A DNA stretch of 49,054 bases from JANNYA01 sp031409855 (lineage in GTDB: Bacteria; Pseudomonadota; Gammaproteobacteria; Xanthomonadales; SZUA-5): assembly GCA_031409855.1 (NCBI GenBank), contig JANNYA010000208.1, forward strand, positions 1 to 49,054, read 5' to 3'. A model generated the notes under the pieces. The model made no database searches, was not told the DNA's origin, and was given only the letters and a program-made list of their open reading frames with translations. A program made the position numbers and the translations under genes. Positions 5,623-13,183 of this stretch are shown here, one piece after another (within the stretch, counting starts at the first letter, position 1; every line of letters starts with the position of its first letter).

Positions 5623-7385
5623 TGATCTTGCTCCGTTGCTGATCGATTATGTGCATGGCCATGCACAGATTCAACTCTAACATGCACACGGTTGCTGCTT
5701 TTGCTCAGCACAGAACAGGCACCAACGAATGGCAGATCGGGACTGACAATGCCGCTGAACGTGGTGACACGGCGTGGCCGCACTTGATAGCCCGGACTAA
5801 ACCAACTGGCATGGACGGCATTGCCCGGCACCATCACGTCGCCGGCATCGAGCAAGCTGTCGAATAAATCTTTGCCTGACACAGGTTTTGCCGCATTGGA
5901 CGCAACGGCGCGCGTTTTTGCCGCATTTTCTGGATGTTTGGATAACCAAACCAAGGCTGATGCAAACACGTCTTCTCGCGCGCCGTGGCCGTGCCAGCGT
6001 TTGTCGCAGCCTGGCTCCATCAAAAGCTGGCCATGATCCGAGGCATACACCAACGCCGCCGGGCGGCCATCCTGTACCAGAAGTTCAAGCACTTGATCCA
6101 ACACTGCATCCGTGTGGCGAATCGAATCGTCGTAACTGTCGCGCCAGTGCTTGGCCAAGCCTGTTTCAACCGCTGACCCAGTTGCAGCGCTCGCTTCGTC
6201 TGATCCAGTCAAATTAGCGGTTTCACCTGCAGCAAAATAGGCTTCACCTTTGGGGTATCTGTCCCAGTAGGCGTAGTGGCTGCCCATCAGATGCAACACG
6301 ATAAAAATCTTTTCTGAGCCAGAGTTGAGCGCCCGTTTCACCTGTGGCAGCAAAGCCGTGTCAAACGCTCCCTGACTGAAATAATCCGCCAAGTTTTCAA
6401 AGTGGATGTGTTCGGCTTCTTGTGCGTAGCTGGCAATCAATAAATCGTGAATACCGGCGGTTGCTTGGTTACTAATCCACCAGGTTGAATAACCGGCTTC
6501 GCGGTAGGCACTCACAATCGAACGCTCAGCAAAATCGCTGGATGCACCGACCGGCTTGCGCGTAATCATCAGCGGCACGCTTTCCGCAGTGGCCACGGCG
6601 TTCGCGGCATAGTTGGGCAGCCAAACTAAACTGCCCTGGCCATTGATCGCGCGCTGCGACAGTTTTGGATTGGTTGCACGCACATAGCCGCCCAGCTGCC
6701 AGTTTGATGCACGTGAACTTTCGCCGATCACCATCACGACGACGCGCGGATCCGCCGGCGCAGTGGCGTTGAAGCGAAAGCCAGCGGATAGCGCCAGCTG
6801 CGCCTTGGTGCGTGCGCGTTCGCGCACGAATGACAAGATCCGCGACGGCACGCCCCAGGGAAACACGCGCTCGATGGTGCGCATGCTTTGGCTGGTGACA
6901 TCGCCATTGTCGGGCGTAATGTCCGTCGGCACGATCAGCCACAACACCGTAACCATGGCCGCCGTCGCGACAATGCCGCACATGCCTAGGCGTATACGTT
7001 CAATCGTGGCCAGCGCCGGTGCATGGCGCAATTGCCAAGTGGCCCAAAGCCCAAGCAAGGTGACCACGATCGCCACAGTTATCCAGCCCCATGCGCTCGA
7101 CAAATAACCCAAAGCCTCACCCGAATCGGTGCCCCACATAATGGTGAGCGTGTGCGCATTGATTGACGCGCCGTAGCGCAGCGCCAGCACCGATTCGCAG
7201 GCCGCCAGGGGTACGAGCGCGGAAAAGAGCAGCGTTACACGGCTCCAACGGCCTAGGGCGGCGAATAGACTCGGCAGGGCGGCAAGCCACACTAAAATAA
7301 CCGTCATGGCCGACAGTAGCGGCAAGGTGTAACCGGTGGTGCAAAGGCTACTCGCCAGCGCGCACGCTAACGACAGTGCAACCAA
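5619..7385 (-). CDS. eptA: Lipid A phosphoethanolamine transferase, EptA/MCR type (about 588 aa)
   Basis: This family moves phosphoethanolamine from phosphatidylethanolamine to lipid A on the periplasmic face of the inner membrane, which lowers binding of polymyxins. The N-terminal 170 residues hold about five transmembrane helices; the rest is a periplasmic alkaline-phosphatase-like domain. Catalytic motifs are present: VIGESSRAS (the Ser after GE in place of the usual Thr nucleophile), LHLMGSHYAYWDRYP, YASDHG and WHGHG for zinc. The start is uncertain: the only canonical codon after the upstream stop is TTG at 7385, without a ribosome site. Its 3' end contains the second operator. It sits between Uma2 genes as cargo of the element. 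Confidence 0.85.
   Translation of the reverse strand: MVALSLACALASSLCTTGYTLPLLSAMTVILVWLAALPSLFAALGRWSRVTLLFSALVPLAACESVLALRYGASINAHTLTIMWGTDSGEALGYLSSAWGWITVAIVVTLLGLWATWQLRHAPALATIERIRLGMCGIVATAAMVTVLWLIVPTDITPDNGDVTSQSMRTIERVFPWGVPSRILSFVRERARTKAQLALSAGFRFNATAPADPRVVVMVIGESSRASNWQLGGYVRATNPKLSQRAINGQGSLVWLPNYAANAVATAESVPLMITRKPVGASSDFAERSIVSAYREAGYSTWWISNQATAGIHDLLIASYAQEAEHIHFENLADYFSQGAFDTALLPQVKRALNSGSEKIFIVLHLMGSHYAYWDRYPKGEAYFAAGETANLTGSDEASAATGSAVETGLAKHWRDSYDDSIRHTDAVLDQVLELLVQDGRPAALVYASDHGQLLMEPGCDKRWHGHGAREDVFASALVWLSKHPENAAKTRAVASNAAKPVSGKDLFDSLLDAGDVMVPGNAVHASWFSPGYQVRPRRVTTFSGIVSPDLPFVGACSVLSKSSNRVHVRVESVHGHAHNRSATEQDQ
5636..5679. promoter_or_regulatory. Operator copy 2 (perfect 18-bp palindrome)
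   Basis: TGTGCATGGCCATGCACA (5650-5667) is a perfect palindrome with the TGTGCA-N6-TGCACA pattern. It is upstream of the 63-residue gene starting at 5622 and inside the last codons of eptA. The flanks TTGCTGATC and CTCTA are shared with copy 1. Confidence 0.65.
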
Positions 7386-7424
7386 GGCAAGCGATGCGCA
7401 GTAGGCAGTTTTAGTTTTGATAGG

Positions 7425-8000
7425 TTAGCCTGGTGTTTGTTTCTCAGAACGATCCAAAACGCTCGCCAGAAGCGATAGATCAAGACTCAGGCCCGGCACT
7501 GAGTACACTGGAACCAAGCAGTCAAAAGCAAACGATTCCACCGGTGCAAATTGCTGTCCGTCATGCCGATAAACACTGAGTAATCGCCTGTCGCCGTCGA
7601 CAATCCAATATTCTTTGAAGCCATGTTTTTCGTAGAGTTGCAGCTTACGAACGCAGTCATGTGTGATGCTGGACGGCGACAGAATTTCAATCGCCAAATC
7701 TGGCGCGCATTTGCCAGCCTTGTCGTCGTAATGGTCGGAGTTGCAATAAACCGACAGGTCGGGTTGTACGACCGTTTTAGCTTCGTTCGCGTTCTCACCT
7801 ATCTTTGGGAGGCGAATGTCGAACGGCGCGATAACGTAGTCGCAGCCATGCTGTCGCAGTTGCCCGCCCAACTCACCCAAAATTCTTTGATGCCTTATCG
7901 TCGGGGCAGCCATTTCAATCAATACTCCGTCAATCAACTCATACCGCCTGCCGTCCTCTGGCAAAGCGGCGTAATCCAAATACGTCAGTTTGGTGTGCAT
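7425..8000 (-). CDS. Uma2 family (DUF820) putative nuclease-fold protein (191 aa)
   Basis: Second Uma2 gene. The start is the ATG at 8000 (MHTKLTYLDYAAL), six bases after AAGGAG; the frame is open for nine more codons but that part lies in the leader. Motifs: GRRYELIDGVLIEMA, VQPDLSVYCN, APDLAIEILSPSS and KEYWIVDGD, that is the Asp and Glu-x-Leu pair of the PD-(D/E)XK core. The first 30 residues and the leader are nearly identical to those of the next gene (8140-8745), whereas the rest of the two proteins is clearly diverged. The eptA gene follows about 40 bases downstream and may be co-transcribed. Confidence 0.85.
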   Translation of the reverse strand: MHTKLTYLDYAALPEDGRRYELIDGVLIEMAAPTIRHQRILGELGGQLRQHGCDYVIAPFDIRLPKIGENANEAKTVVQPDLSVYCNSDHYDDKAGKCAPDLAIEILSPSSITHDCVRKLQLYEKHGFKEYWIVDGDRRLLSVYRHDGQQFAPVESFAFDCLVPVYSVPGLSLDLSLLASVLDRSEKQTPG

Positions 8001-8130
8001 TACCGCTCCTTGATGGTGTTCGGCCAAGCGACGGTTGAATTCAACCGGCTTGGCGGCGTATTGACCCCGACGATCAATCTGCGCACTTCGGTACAGGCTA
8101 CCGCAAGCGCGTGGGGTTTGTTATTGGGCG
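7914..8130. repeat. Direct repeat, copy A (Uma2 head plus leader)
   Basis: About 217 bases repeated at 8659-8875. The 130 leader bases differ at one position only; the first 90 coding bases differ at about nine. It includes the palindrome at 8032-8047. Confidence 0.9.
8023..8054. promoter_or_regulatory. Leader palindrome of Uma2 gene (copy A)
   Basis: CGGTTGAATTCAACCG (8032-8047) is a perfect 16-bp palindrome, extended by GCCAAGC and GCTTGGC arms. It sits about 20 bases before the ribosome site and may be an operator or an mRNA hairpin. An identical copy is at 8768-8799. Confidence 0.6.
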
Positions 8131-8139
8131 TTGTGGCAG

Positions 8140-8745
8140 CTAGCCCGGTGCGCGAAACTGTAACTGCACCGTGTCACATAGATCGAGTTCGCGCGCCAAT
8201 TCAACCAAATCAAGCGTTACTCCTGGAATGGCGTAAACGGGTACAACGGAATGGACAAAGTCTAGTCGCTTCGGTTGTGCAAAGCGTTCCCGCACTAGTA
8301 CGTACCGATCTAGCCAACGCCGCTTGGCGTCAATAATCCAATACTCGGACACACCAAATGATTCGTAGATCGACAGCTTGCGCACTTGATCGTGTGCCCC
8401 ATTCGTTGCCGATAAGACTTCAACAATAAAATCCGGCGCACCCACAATGCCGTGCTTATCAATTTTATAGGGGTCGCAAACGACCATTAAGTCCGGCTGT
8501 AGGACATTGATGCTCGTGTCGGCGCTTTGCCCAGGGATAACGAACCGAACATCAAGCGGGGAAACAAAACCTCGGCACGGCTTTCCTTTAAGCGCGTTTC
8601 CAAGCTGTCTACCCAGCTCAAATACTGCGGTCTGATGTTCTGATATTGGACTCGCCATTTCGATCAATCCCCCGTCAATCAACTCATAACGCCTGCCGTC
8701 CTCCGGCAGAGCCGCGTAGTCCAAATACGTCATTTTGGTGTGCAT
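8140..8745 (-). CDS. Uma2 family (DUF820) putative nuclease-fold protein (201 aa)
   Basis: Third Uma2 gene. Start at the ATG at 8745 (MHTKMTYLDYAAL) with AAGGAG six bases before it. It has the same conserved head as the 7425-8000 gene (ALPEDGRRYELIDGGLIEMA), then its own body: VLQPDLMVVCD, APDFIVEVLSATN, VRKLSIYESFGVSEYWIID. The catalytic-type Asp and Glu are present. The two genes form a tandem duplication with a period of 745 bases; the head and leader are almost unchanged while the bodies have diverged, so recombination or selection has kept the front constant. Confidence 0.85.
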   Translation of the reverse strand: MHTKMTYLDYAALPEDGRRYELIDGGLIEMASPISEHQTAVFELGRQLGNALKGKPCRGFVSPLDVRFVIPGQSADTSINVLQPDLMVVCDPYKIDKHGIVGAPDFIVEVLSATNGAHDQVRKLSIYESFGVSEYWIIDAKRRWLDRYVLVRERFAQPKRLDFVHSVVPVYAIPGVTLDLVELARELDLCDTVQLQFRAPG

Positions 8746-8875
8746 TACCGCTCCTTGATGGTGTTCGGCCAAGCGACGGTTGAATTCAACCGGCTTGGCG
8801 GCGTATTGACCCCGACGATCAATGTGCGCACTTCGGTACAGGCTACCGCAAGCGCGTGGGGTTTGTTATTGGGCG
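8659..8875. repeat. Direct repeat, copy B (Uma2 head plus leader)
   Basis: Partner of 7914-8130, offset 745 bases. Its far end runs into the 3' end of the membrane protein gene 8843-9397, so the last codons of that gene (ITNPTRLR) are encoded by the repeat. It carries the same leader palindrome at 8768-8799. Confidence 0.9.
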
Positions 8876-9397
8876 AGCGTCGCTAACGACCGCATCATTC
8901 TGATGTCTTGATTCATGGGCGTGCACCGCATTTAACTCCGGGTCAATCTTGCCCGGTTGTGCCCAGCGCCAAATCATGTCCTTACGAGTAAACAACATCC
9001 AATAAATCAGCGCTGAGAGCAGCACCAAAAATAGATATACGTTACGAATGAATTTGGCGATTAAGTCAACGTACTTGTCGTAACTAACGACTTCGATTGC
9101 CGGGCACGAAAGCGGCGGCGATGTGAAGTCTAATTCCTTGCTCGGAAGCGACGCACTTTTGCAAATAGCAATCTGACCAGCTGCAACTGGTGTTCCCAAT
9201 TGACGTTGAACCAATGCACTATTTCCCAACAAGCCTTCAGCCATCTCTTGAAAGCCGTGCCCACCTGTAACGAAACCAAGCGCAAGCCCTGAAAATACAA
9301 TCGTTGCTGGCAACGCGATGGTGATAGCGAACACCATACGTAGGTAGGCCAGCACTTTGTCGAAGTAAAGAAAAAAACGGGTTTTGGTCAAGGTCAA
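8843..9397 (-). CDS. Two-pass membrane protein (184 aa)
   Basis: Hydrophobic helices at about residues 17-45 and 112-134 (NVYLFLVLLSALIYWMLF) flank a roughly 65-residue loop with two cysteines (AICKSAS, SCPAIEV), which is probably periplasmic. The C-terminus is polar with several histidines. I do not recognise a family. The ATG at 9397 is the likely start. The final residues come from the duplicated Uma2 leader, so the natural C-terminus has probably been replaced. Confidence 0.55.
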   Translation of the reverse strand: MTLTKTRFFLYFDKVLAYLRMVFAITIALPATIVFSGLALGFVTGGHGFQEMAEGLLGNSALVQRQLGTPVAAGQIAICKSASLPSKELDFTSPPLSCPAIEVVSYDKYVDLIAKFIRNVYLFLVLLSALIYWMLFTRKDMIWRWAQPGKIDPELNAVHAHESRHQNDAVVSDARPITNPTRLR

Positions 9398-9463
9398 TTC
9401 TCCAGTTAGGTTAATAAATAGGCCGTAATTACGCCAACAGCAAATGGGTGAGTGGCGGCGCGA

Positions 9464-9712
9464 TCATTGCAAACCGCCAATGCTCAAATTGGCACCCGTA
9501 AAAACATCGCCTTCAGCGCACCAATCGGCGTGCCTCAACGCCACAAAAACATGATCGCCAAAATCAATCGCATCGACCTGCACGCCACAACATCGCAAGT
9601 GTGCAGTGTGGTCAATTTTGGCTTCGGCACACGCGTTCAGAATGGCTTGGGCGAGCAAGCTGTCGTGCAGGGCGGATAGCGGCGGAAGCGCCGAAAGTGG
9701 GTGCGTGTTCAC
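9464..9712 (-). CDS. Hypothetical protein (82 aa), GTG start
   Basis: The GTG at 9712 follows GGAGAG with a spacing of eight bases. The protein (MNTHPLSALPP...) has one cysteine pair (LRCCGVQVDAIDFGDHVFVALRHADWC) and looks soluble. No known family is recognised. It lies in a run of unknown genes on the minus strand of the element and may be the last or a near-last gene of the long operon that begins at parA, with a gap of 76 bases to the preceding gene. Confidence 0.5.
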   Translation of the reverse strand: MNTHPLSALPPLSALHDSLLAQAILNACAEAKIDHTAHLRCCGVQVDAIDFGDHVFVALRHADWCAEGDVFTGANLSIGGLQ

Positions 9713-9788
9713 GACAATCTCTCCAGCTCACGTCTGTTTGCTTTTTCAGATGCTAAGCGCACGAAAATGCCTGATTCGATATATTCCC

Positions 9789-10424
9789 TCACGTGCCAGC
9801 CTCCCACTCAAGCTCGCTTTCACTTTCTTGCATCTCAATTTCGAGCGCTATTTCGTGCGCCTCCAAACGACTGTCCTCAGCGATCGTCACCCAGCGCTCC
9901 ACCAGCTCCGTCATCAAGCGCTCATAGAAAATTTCCGCTGCATCGTCGTCCTGCGGTGAGCGCCTAACAACGGCTCGGATTGCAGCATTCGCTCGGATTT
10001 TAAGCTCGGCCTCCGCCTGCAATCGCGGCTTGGATTTGAGGCTTTCCGCCAGTTGGATGACGTGATCCTCTTCTCTGGTGCCGACAATGAAATGTAAGGC
10101 ATAGCCAGCAAGGGCTTGGGGCGCAAGCGGCAGCACTGTATCGGCGACCATCATGTTTGGCAGCAGGCACATGACGGCTGAATCAATCGGCACAAGGTCA
10201 ATCGGCTGCCAATAGTGCGGTGCAATCGATTGGGTGAGCCAGTAATTTCTCCACAGTGATTTGACGTGGGCATACGCGCACTCATCACTCGGCCACGTTC
10301 GCAGTGCTCGCGGTAGCCAACAAGCGCCAACCTTTCCGAATGTGCTTTCAGCAATCGCTGGGGCCGCGTAGTCGCTAAGATTCGCTCGTGACGGCGCTAC
10401 AGTTTCCGGCGTGACCGTACTCAT
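9789..10424 (-). CDS. Hypothetical protein (211 aa)
   Basis: A soluble, helix-rich protein with an acidic, glutamate-rich C-terminus (EIALEIEMQESESELEWEAGT). The middle has a hydrophobic stretch (VIDSAVMCLLPNMMVADTVLPLAPQ region) but no clear membrane helix. The ATG at 10424 overlaps the stop of the upstream membrane protein gene (ATGA), so the two are translationally coupled. Not recognised; its place in the operon suggests an accessory element function. Confidence 0.55.
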   Translation of the reverse strand: MSTVTPETVAPSRANLSDYAAPAIAESTFGKVGACWLPRALRTWPSDECAYAHVKSLWRNYWLTQSIAPHYWQPIDLVPIDSAVMCLLPNMMVADTVLPLAPQALAGYALHFIVGTREEDHVIQLAESLKSKPRLQAEAELKIRANAAIRAVVRRSPQDDDAAEIFYERLMTELVERWVTIAEDSRLEAHEIALEIEMQESESELEWEAGT

Positions 10425-10930
10425 TGTTTGATCCTCACACTAGCCAACGCCACTGCTTCCGCACGCTCAAACGCGACGCGCTCAACACTCACCGTAAGCG
10501 CAGTAAAGCCCCGACCGCAGCGGATATAAGCCATTTGCTTATCCGGCTCTGAATAGCGCGTTTCGATCACGCCCCGCGATTTGCAGCCATAAATTACGTA
10601 CAGGTCGTAATCACTAGGCGTAATTGCGCCGAATTGTCTGGTGAACATCCAATTCGGCATTTTTTCAAAATGTCGAAAGGCGTACTCATGTCCAGCTACG
10701 ACTGCCGAAACGATGATTGCGCCGGCAACGGCCACGCAAATTACCAACATTCTGCGTTTCGGCAGCAAATAAAAACAAAGCGCGGCTAACACCAGGGGTA
10801 CGCCTGTTTTGATCTCTGTGCATTGCCGCCACGAGTGAAAAACATATAACAGGCTGAAAGCAAACCAACCGAAAATGGTGGCTAATTCTGAGACTTTGTT
10901 GATCGCTGCCTCTTGCGTTTCAGCGCTCAT
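10421..10930 (-). CDS. Three-pass membrane protein (169 aa)
   Basis: Three hydrophobic helices at about residues 15-32, 43-56 and 60-80 are followed by an 85-residue soluble domain (YDLYVIYGCKSRGVIETRYSEPDKQMAYIRCGRGF), which contains two cysteines and may lie in the periplasm. No family is recognised. It overlaps both neighbours by 4 bases (ATGA type), so it is a firm member of the operon. Confidence 0.6.
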   Translation of the reverse strand: MSAETQEAAINKVSELATIFGWFAFSLLYVFHSWRQCTEIKTGVPLVLAALCFYLLPKRRMLVICVAVAGAIIVSAVVAGHEYAFRHFEKMPNWMFTRQFGAITPSDYDLYVIYGCKSRGVIETRYSEPDKQMAYIRCGRGFTALTVSVERVAFERAEAVALASVRIKQ

Positions 10931-11295
10931 TGTCCACGTCGCGTGCGCTTAATTCGCTTTGATTTTGCAAACGACACCACATTTGAATCAGGGTCTGGCT
11001 CAGGGTCAGGCAACGGCCCATACCATTCCGTCAGTTTTGAAAGATGGTGAAGCACTGCGAAATAAGGCGTTAACAAAGTCAGTAAAACAGCGCCGAAACC
11101 AAGAAGAATGAAGCCCTTGCCGAATAAAAAGCCTGCCAGTAAGTAAAAGGCGAAAGTCGATAGGCTCATCATCAGTAGGAGGCCGAGCATGTAGGCCCCT
11201 TCAGCAACTCTACGGTCAGCGCTGATTGAATGCGCAACCTTGCTGCGAATTGCATTCACACCGGCGCGCGCGACGGCAATTATTTCGGTAAGCAT
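10927..11295 (-). CDS. Two-pass membrane protein (122 aa)
   Basis: Two adjacent transmembrane helices (about residues 34-56 and 59-82) sit between a polar N-terminus (ISADRRVAEGAYM) and a C-terminus with PDPEPDPDSN followed by a very basic tail (AKSKRIKRTRRGQ). This is the layout of small phage-holin-like or inner membrane accessory proteins, but no specific family is recognised. Its start overlaps the end of the preceding zinc-ribbon gene. Confidence 0.55.
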   Translation of the reverse strand: MLTEIIAVARAGVNAIRSKVAHSISADRRVAEGAYMLGLLLMMSLSTFAFYLLAGFLFGKGFILLGFGAVLLTLLTPYFAVLHHLSKLTEWYGPLPDPEPDPDSNVVSFAKSKRIKRTRRGQ

Positions 11296-11477
11296 GACGA
11301 TTTCTCCGGTGCAGTAATAGTTAGAAACTTTGCGTCTTTAATCTCCCCCGGCAGGCGAAAACTGGTTCCGCACTGCGGGCATTCCAGGGTCAGGCTCAGC
11401 GTGCGCACAGCGTCGCCAAGCCAGGTTGTTTTCATACGGACGTGGCGCAAATCAAAGGCGCACTGGCGACAAATCAT
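11280..11477 (-). CDS. Small zinc-ribbon protein (65 aa)
   Basis: Start at the ATG at 11477 (MICRQCAFDLRHV), seven bases after GAGG. Two CxxC knuckles are seen: CRQC near the N-terminus and CPQCG in the middle (LTLECPQCGTSFRLPG), the pattern of a zinc-binding ribbon. Such small proteins often bind nucleic acid or act as protein adaptors; here the role is unknown. It overlaps both neighbouring genes by a few bases. Confidence 0.6.
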   Translation of the reverse strand: MICRQCAFDLRHVRMKTTWLGDAVRTLSLTLECPQCGTSFRLPGEIKDAKFLTITAPEKSSCLPK

Positions 11478-11695
11478 CGCGACACCTCGCACATAGGCTC
11501 CGCTGCGCGTAGCGAGACAATCTGGCGCTTAACGCGTTCGAGTTGATAGCCAACATCATTCAACTCGTGCAGTGCCTCTGGGACGCCGCCACGCGCGTAC
11601 AGCGCGTGCTCGGACGTGTTGAACTCCGCCTGCAGGTTCGCCAGTCGCCGCTCAAGCGAACCTAAAGTATCTCCAGTCTCGTTACCTTGGCGCAC
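11474..11695 (-). CDS. Small coiled-coil protein (73 aa), GTG start
   Basis: The GTG at 11695 is chosen because GGAGG lies six bases before it; the longer frame to 11761 would overlap the upstream gene by 80 bases. The product (RQGNETGDTLGSLERRLANLQAEFNTSEHAL...LNDVGYQLERVKRQIVSLRAAE) is almost entirely helical coiled coil. The ribosome site is encoded by the conserved C-terminal codons (Ala-Glu-Val) of the upstream gene, as in the gene pair 12711-12983 and 11990-12724. Function unknown. Confidence 0.55.
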   Translation of the reverse strand: MRQGNETGDTLGSLERRLANLQAEFNTSEHALYARGGVPEALHELNDVGYQLERVKRQIVSLRAAEPMCEVSR

Positions 11696-11993
11696 TGGCC
11701 ACCTCCGCCGCGCGCTGTTGCACTTCAAAGGTGGCGTCATCAATGAGCTTTTGCTCAGCATGACGGATCTCCCGTTTGCAATCGCTTAGCAACTCACTTA
11801 ACTTTCCGGTGCTGATAACCGTGCGTTCGGATCTCACGGCCTTTGCAACACCGGGACACGCGGCAATCGCAACCTGGATTTTGCTAGGTGAAGCGTCACG
11901 CAAATCAAGCATTACAATCGCCACAACAGCGCCCATAACTACCGCAGCAAGGCCAAAAGCCGCCAATGCAGGTGCCACTGATTCGTCGCTCAT
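11682..11993 (-). CDS. Small membrane-anchored protein (103 aa), paralogue of 12711-12983
   Basis: One N-terminal transmembrane helix (about residues 8-29, ALAAFGLAAVVMGAVVAIVML) is followed by a domain with two cysteines and the pattern SPSKIQVAIAACPGVAKAV...STGKLSELLSDCKREI...AAEVASAP. The gene at 12711-12983 has the same pattern (TPAQIQSAIKTCGGV...SIGELRTLQGYCERQV...AAEVSNAP). The two cysteines may form a disulphide if the domain is periplasmic. A 4-base overlap with the DUF2786 gene upstream supports the ATG at 11993. Confidence 0.6.
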   Translation of the reverse strand: MSDESVAPALAAFGLAAVVMGAVVAIVMLDLRDASPSKIQVAIAACPGVAKAVRSERTVISTGKLSELLSDCKREIRHAEQKLIDDATFEVQQRAAEVASAPR

Positions 11994-12724
11994 GCGAACA
12001 ACTCCAACTGATGCTCAGGGCGACGTGGCTCGGCGCGCACCGGCGTATGCAGTTTGGCATCGCGCCCTGCAGCACGTCCCAACGCAAAATCATCCATGCG
12101 TTTGCTCGCGAGCTGCGTGTCGCGCGCCGCCACTTGGATGCTTTTCACTTCCGCGTGCAACACACTCATTTTGGCTTTAATTTTGATCGCCAATTCGCTC
12201 GACATTGGCACGTTGCCGCCCAACATTTCAGTGACGGAGGCAATCCAGCCAAACGCAAATTGATCGCCGCGCGCGACCCGGTTTCTGGCAACCCGGACAC
12301 GCTTGAGATAGTGCTTGCGCGCTGCGTTCAATTGCCGCAATAGCACGGTGTAAGCGTGCACGGATATTTCGCACGCGCCGGGTTCACCCACGAATTGAAA
12401 GTAGTGCGACGAGCGCCCGCTTAACTGCACCGATTGGGTGTGAAACACACGCCCGACCAGTGCCGCTAAGGCGAGCAGCCACGGCGGTGCACCCTTGCCA
12501 CCGCGTGCGCGTGGCGTGTCTGTGTAGACAATATCGGCTAGCTCAAGGTCATCAATCTTGAACTCAGCCATCAGCGCCTGCATTTGCTGTAAGGCGCGCG
12601 CGGCTTCGTGTGGGTTGCTGCTTTTGGCTATGCCGGCGCAGGTTTTTATTTTGCGCAGCGCCGCTTCGCGAGTCATGCGTTTGCTGTCGCCAGCGGCGGC
12701 GTTTGGAGAGTCACTGTGGCGCAT
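11990..12724 (-). CDS. DUF2786 domain protein (244 aa)
   Basis: The ATG at 12724 (MRHSDSPN) is chosen because GAGGTGTCAA lies just before it and it overlaps the previous gene by 14 bases; longer versions read far into that gene. Residues 16-60 (MTREAALRKIKTCAGIAKSSNPHEAARALQQMQALMAEF) match the DUF2786 pattern, a short helical domain seen in phage and mobile element proteins. The rest (about 65-244) is the C-terminal region often found with it, ending in PEHQLELFA. The molecular function of the family is not known; association with DNA metabolism genes is usual. Confidence 0.75.
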   Translation of the reverse strand: MRHSDSPNAAAGDSKRMTREAALRKIKTCAGIAKSSNPHEAARALQQMQALMAEFKIDDLELADIVYTDTPRARGGKGAPPWLLALAALVGRVFHTQSVQLSGRSSHYFQFVGEPGACEISVHAYTVLLRQLNAARKHYLKRVRVARNRVARGDQFAFGWIASVTEMLGGNVPMSSELAIKIKAKMSVLHAEVKSIQVAARDTQLASKRMDDFALGRAAGRDAKLHTPVRAEPRRPEHQLELFA

Positions 12725-12983
12725 TTGACACCTCTGCCGCATTCTTTTGGGCACCCAATTTGACTTGTCGTTCGCAATAGCCCTGCAGTGTGCGCAACTC
12801 TCCAATACTGACGGGTTCGACCGCAAATTTTAACCGCTCAGTCACGCCACCGCATGTTTTGATCGCGCTCTGAATCTGAGCCGGCGTAGCCGCGCGCTGG
12901 TCAAGGAGTGGCCTCAAACCAGGTGCCAAAAACAGCAAAAGAAAAGCGAATAGGCCGATCATCGTTGCCGTTGAAGAACTCAT
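12711..12983 (-). CDS. Small membrane-anchored protein (90 aa), paralogue of 11682-11993
   Basis: Start at the ATG at 12983 (MSSSTATMIGLF), with GGAG upstream. One N-terminal transmembrane helix is followed by the same two-cysteine domain as in 11682-11993 (TPAQIQSAIKTCGGVTERL, GELRTLQGYCERQ). The C-terminal AAEVSNAP codons carry the ribosome site for the following DUF2786 gene. A small export or envelope-facing protein is plausible but unproven. Confidence 0.6.
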   Translation of the reverse strand: MSSSTATMIGLFAFLLLFLAPGLRPLLDQRAATPAQIQSAIKTCGGVTERLKFAVEPVSIGELRTLQGYCERQVKLGAQKNAAEVSNAPQ

Positions 12984-13183
12984 CGCAAATCTCCAGTAGC
13001 TTTCTGTGCTTCGACCATGCGCAGTTTCCAACCCCGCACCAAGGCACTATTCGCACGCAACCAAGTCTCATTGCTTGCCAGTGCATTGCGTGTACCTGCC
13101 ATCTGAGCGCGCAAAGTCACCATCTGCGTGCGCAGCTGCTTGTGCTCGTGAATGTGATACTCAATTTCATCAAAAGTGGCCAT
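12980..13183 (-). CDS. Small coiled-coil protein (67 aa)
   Basis: The product (MATFDEIEYHIHEHKQLRTQMVTLRAQMAG...) is helical over nearly its full length, with heptad-like spacing. It resembles the other coiled-coil protein at 11474-11695 in size and in its place next to a paralogous membrane protein, so the two pairs may come from one duplication. It overlaps the downstream gene by 4 bases and abuts the upstream one. Function unknown. Confidence 0.5.
   Translation of the reverse strand: MATFDEIEYHIHEHKQLRTQMVTLRAQMAGTRNALASNETWLRANSALVRGWKLRMVEAQKATGDLR

Noticed and set aside
6526..6981. Long minus-strand frame of 151 residues inside eptA
   Set aside because: It is a shifted-frame shadow of eptA, whose own frame carries all catalytic motifs.
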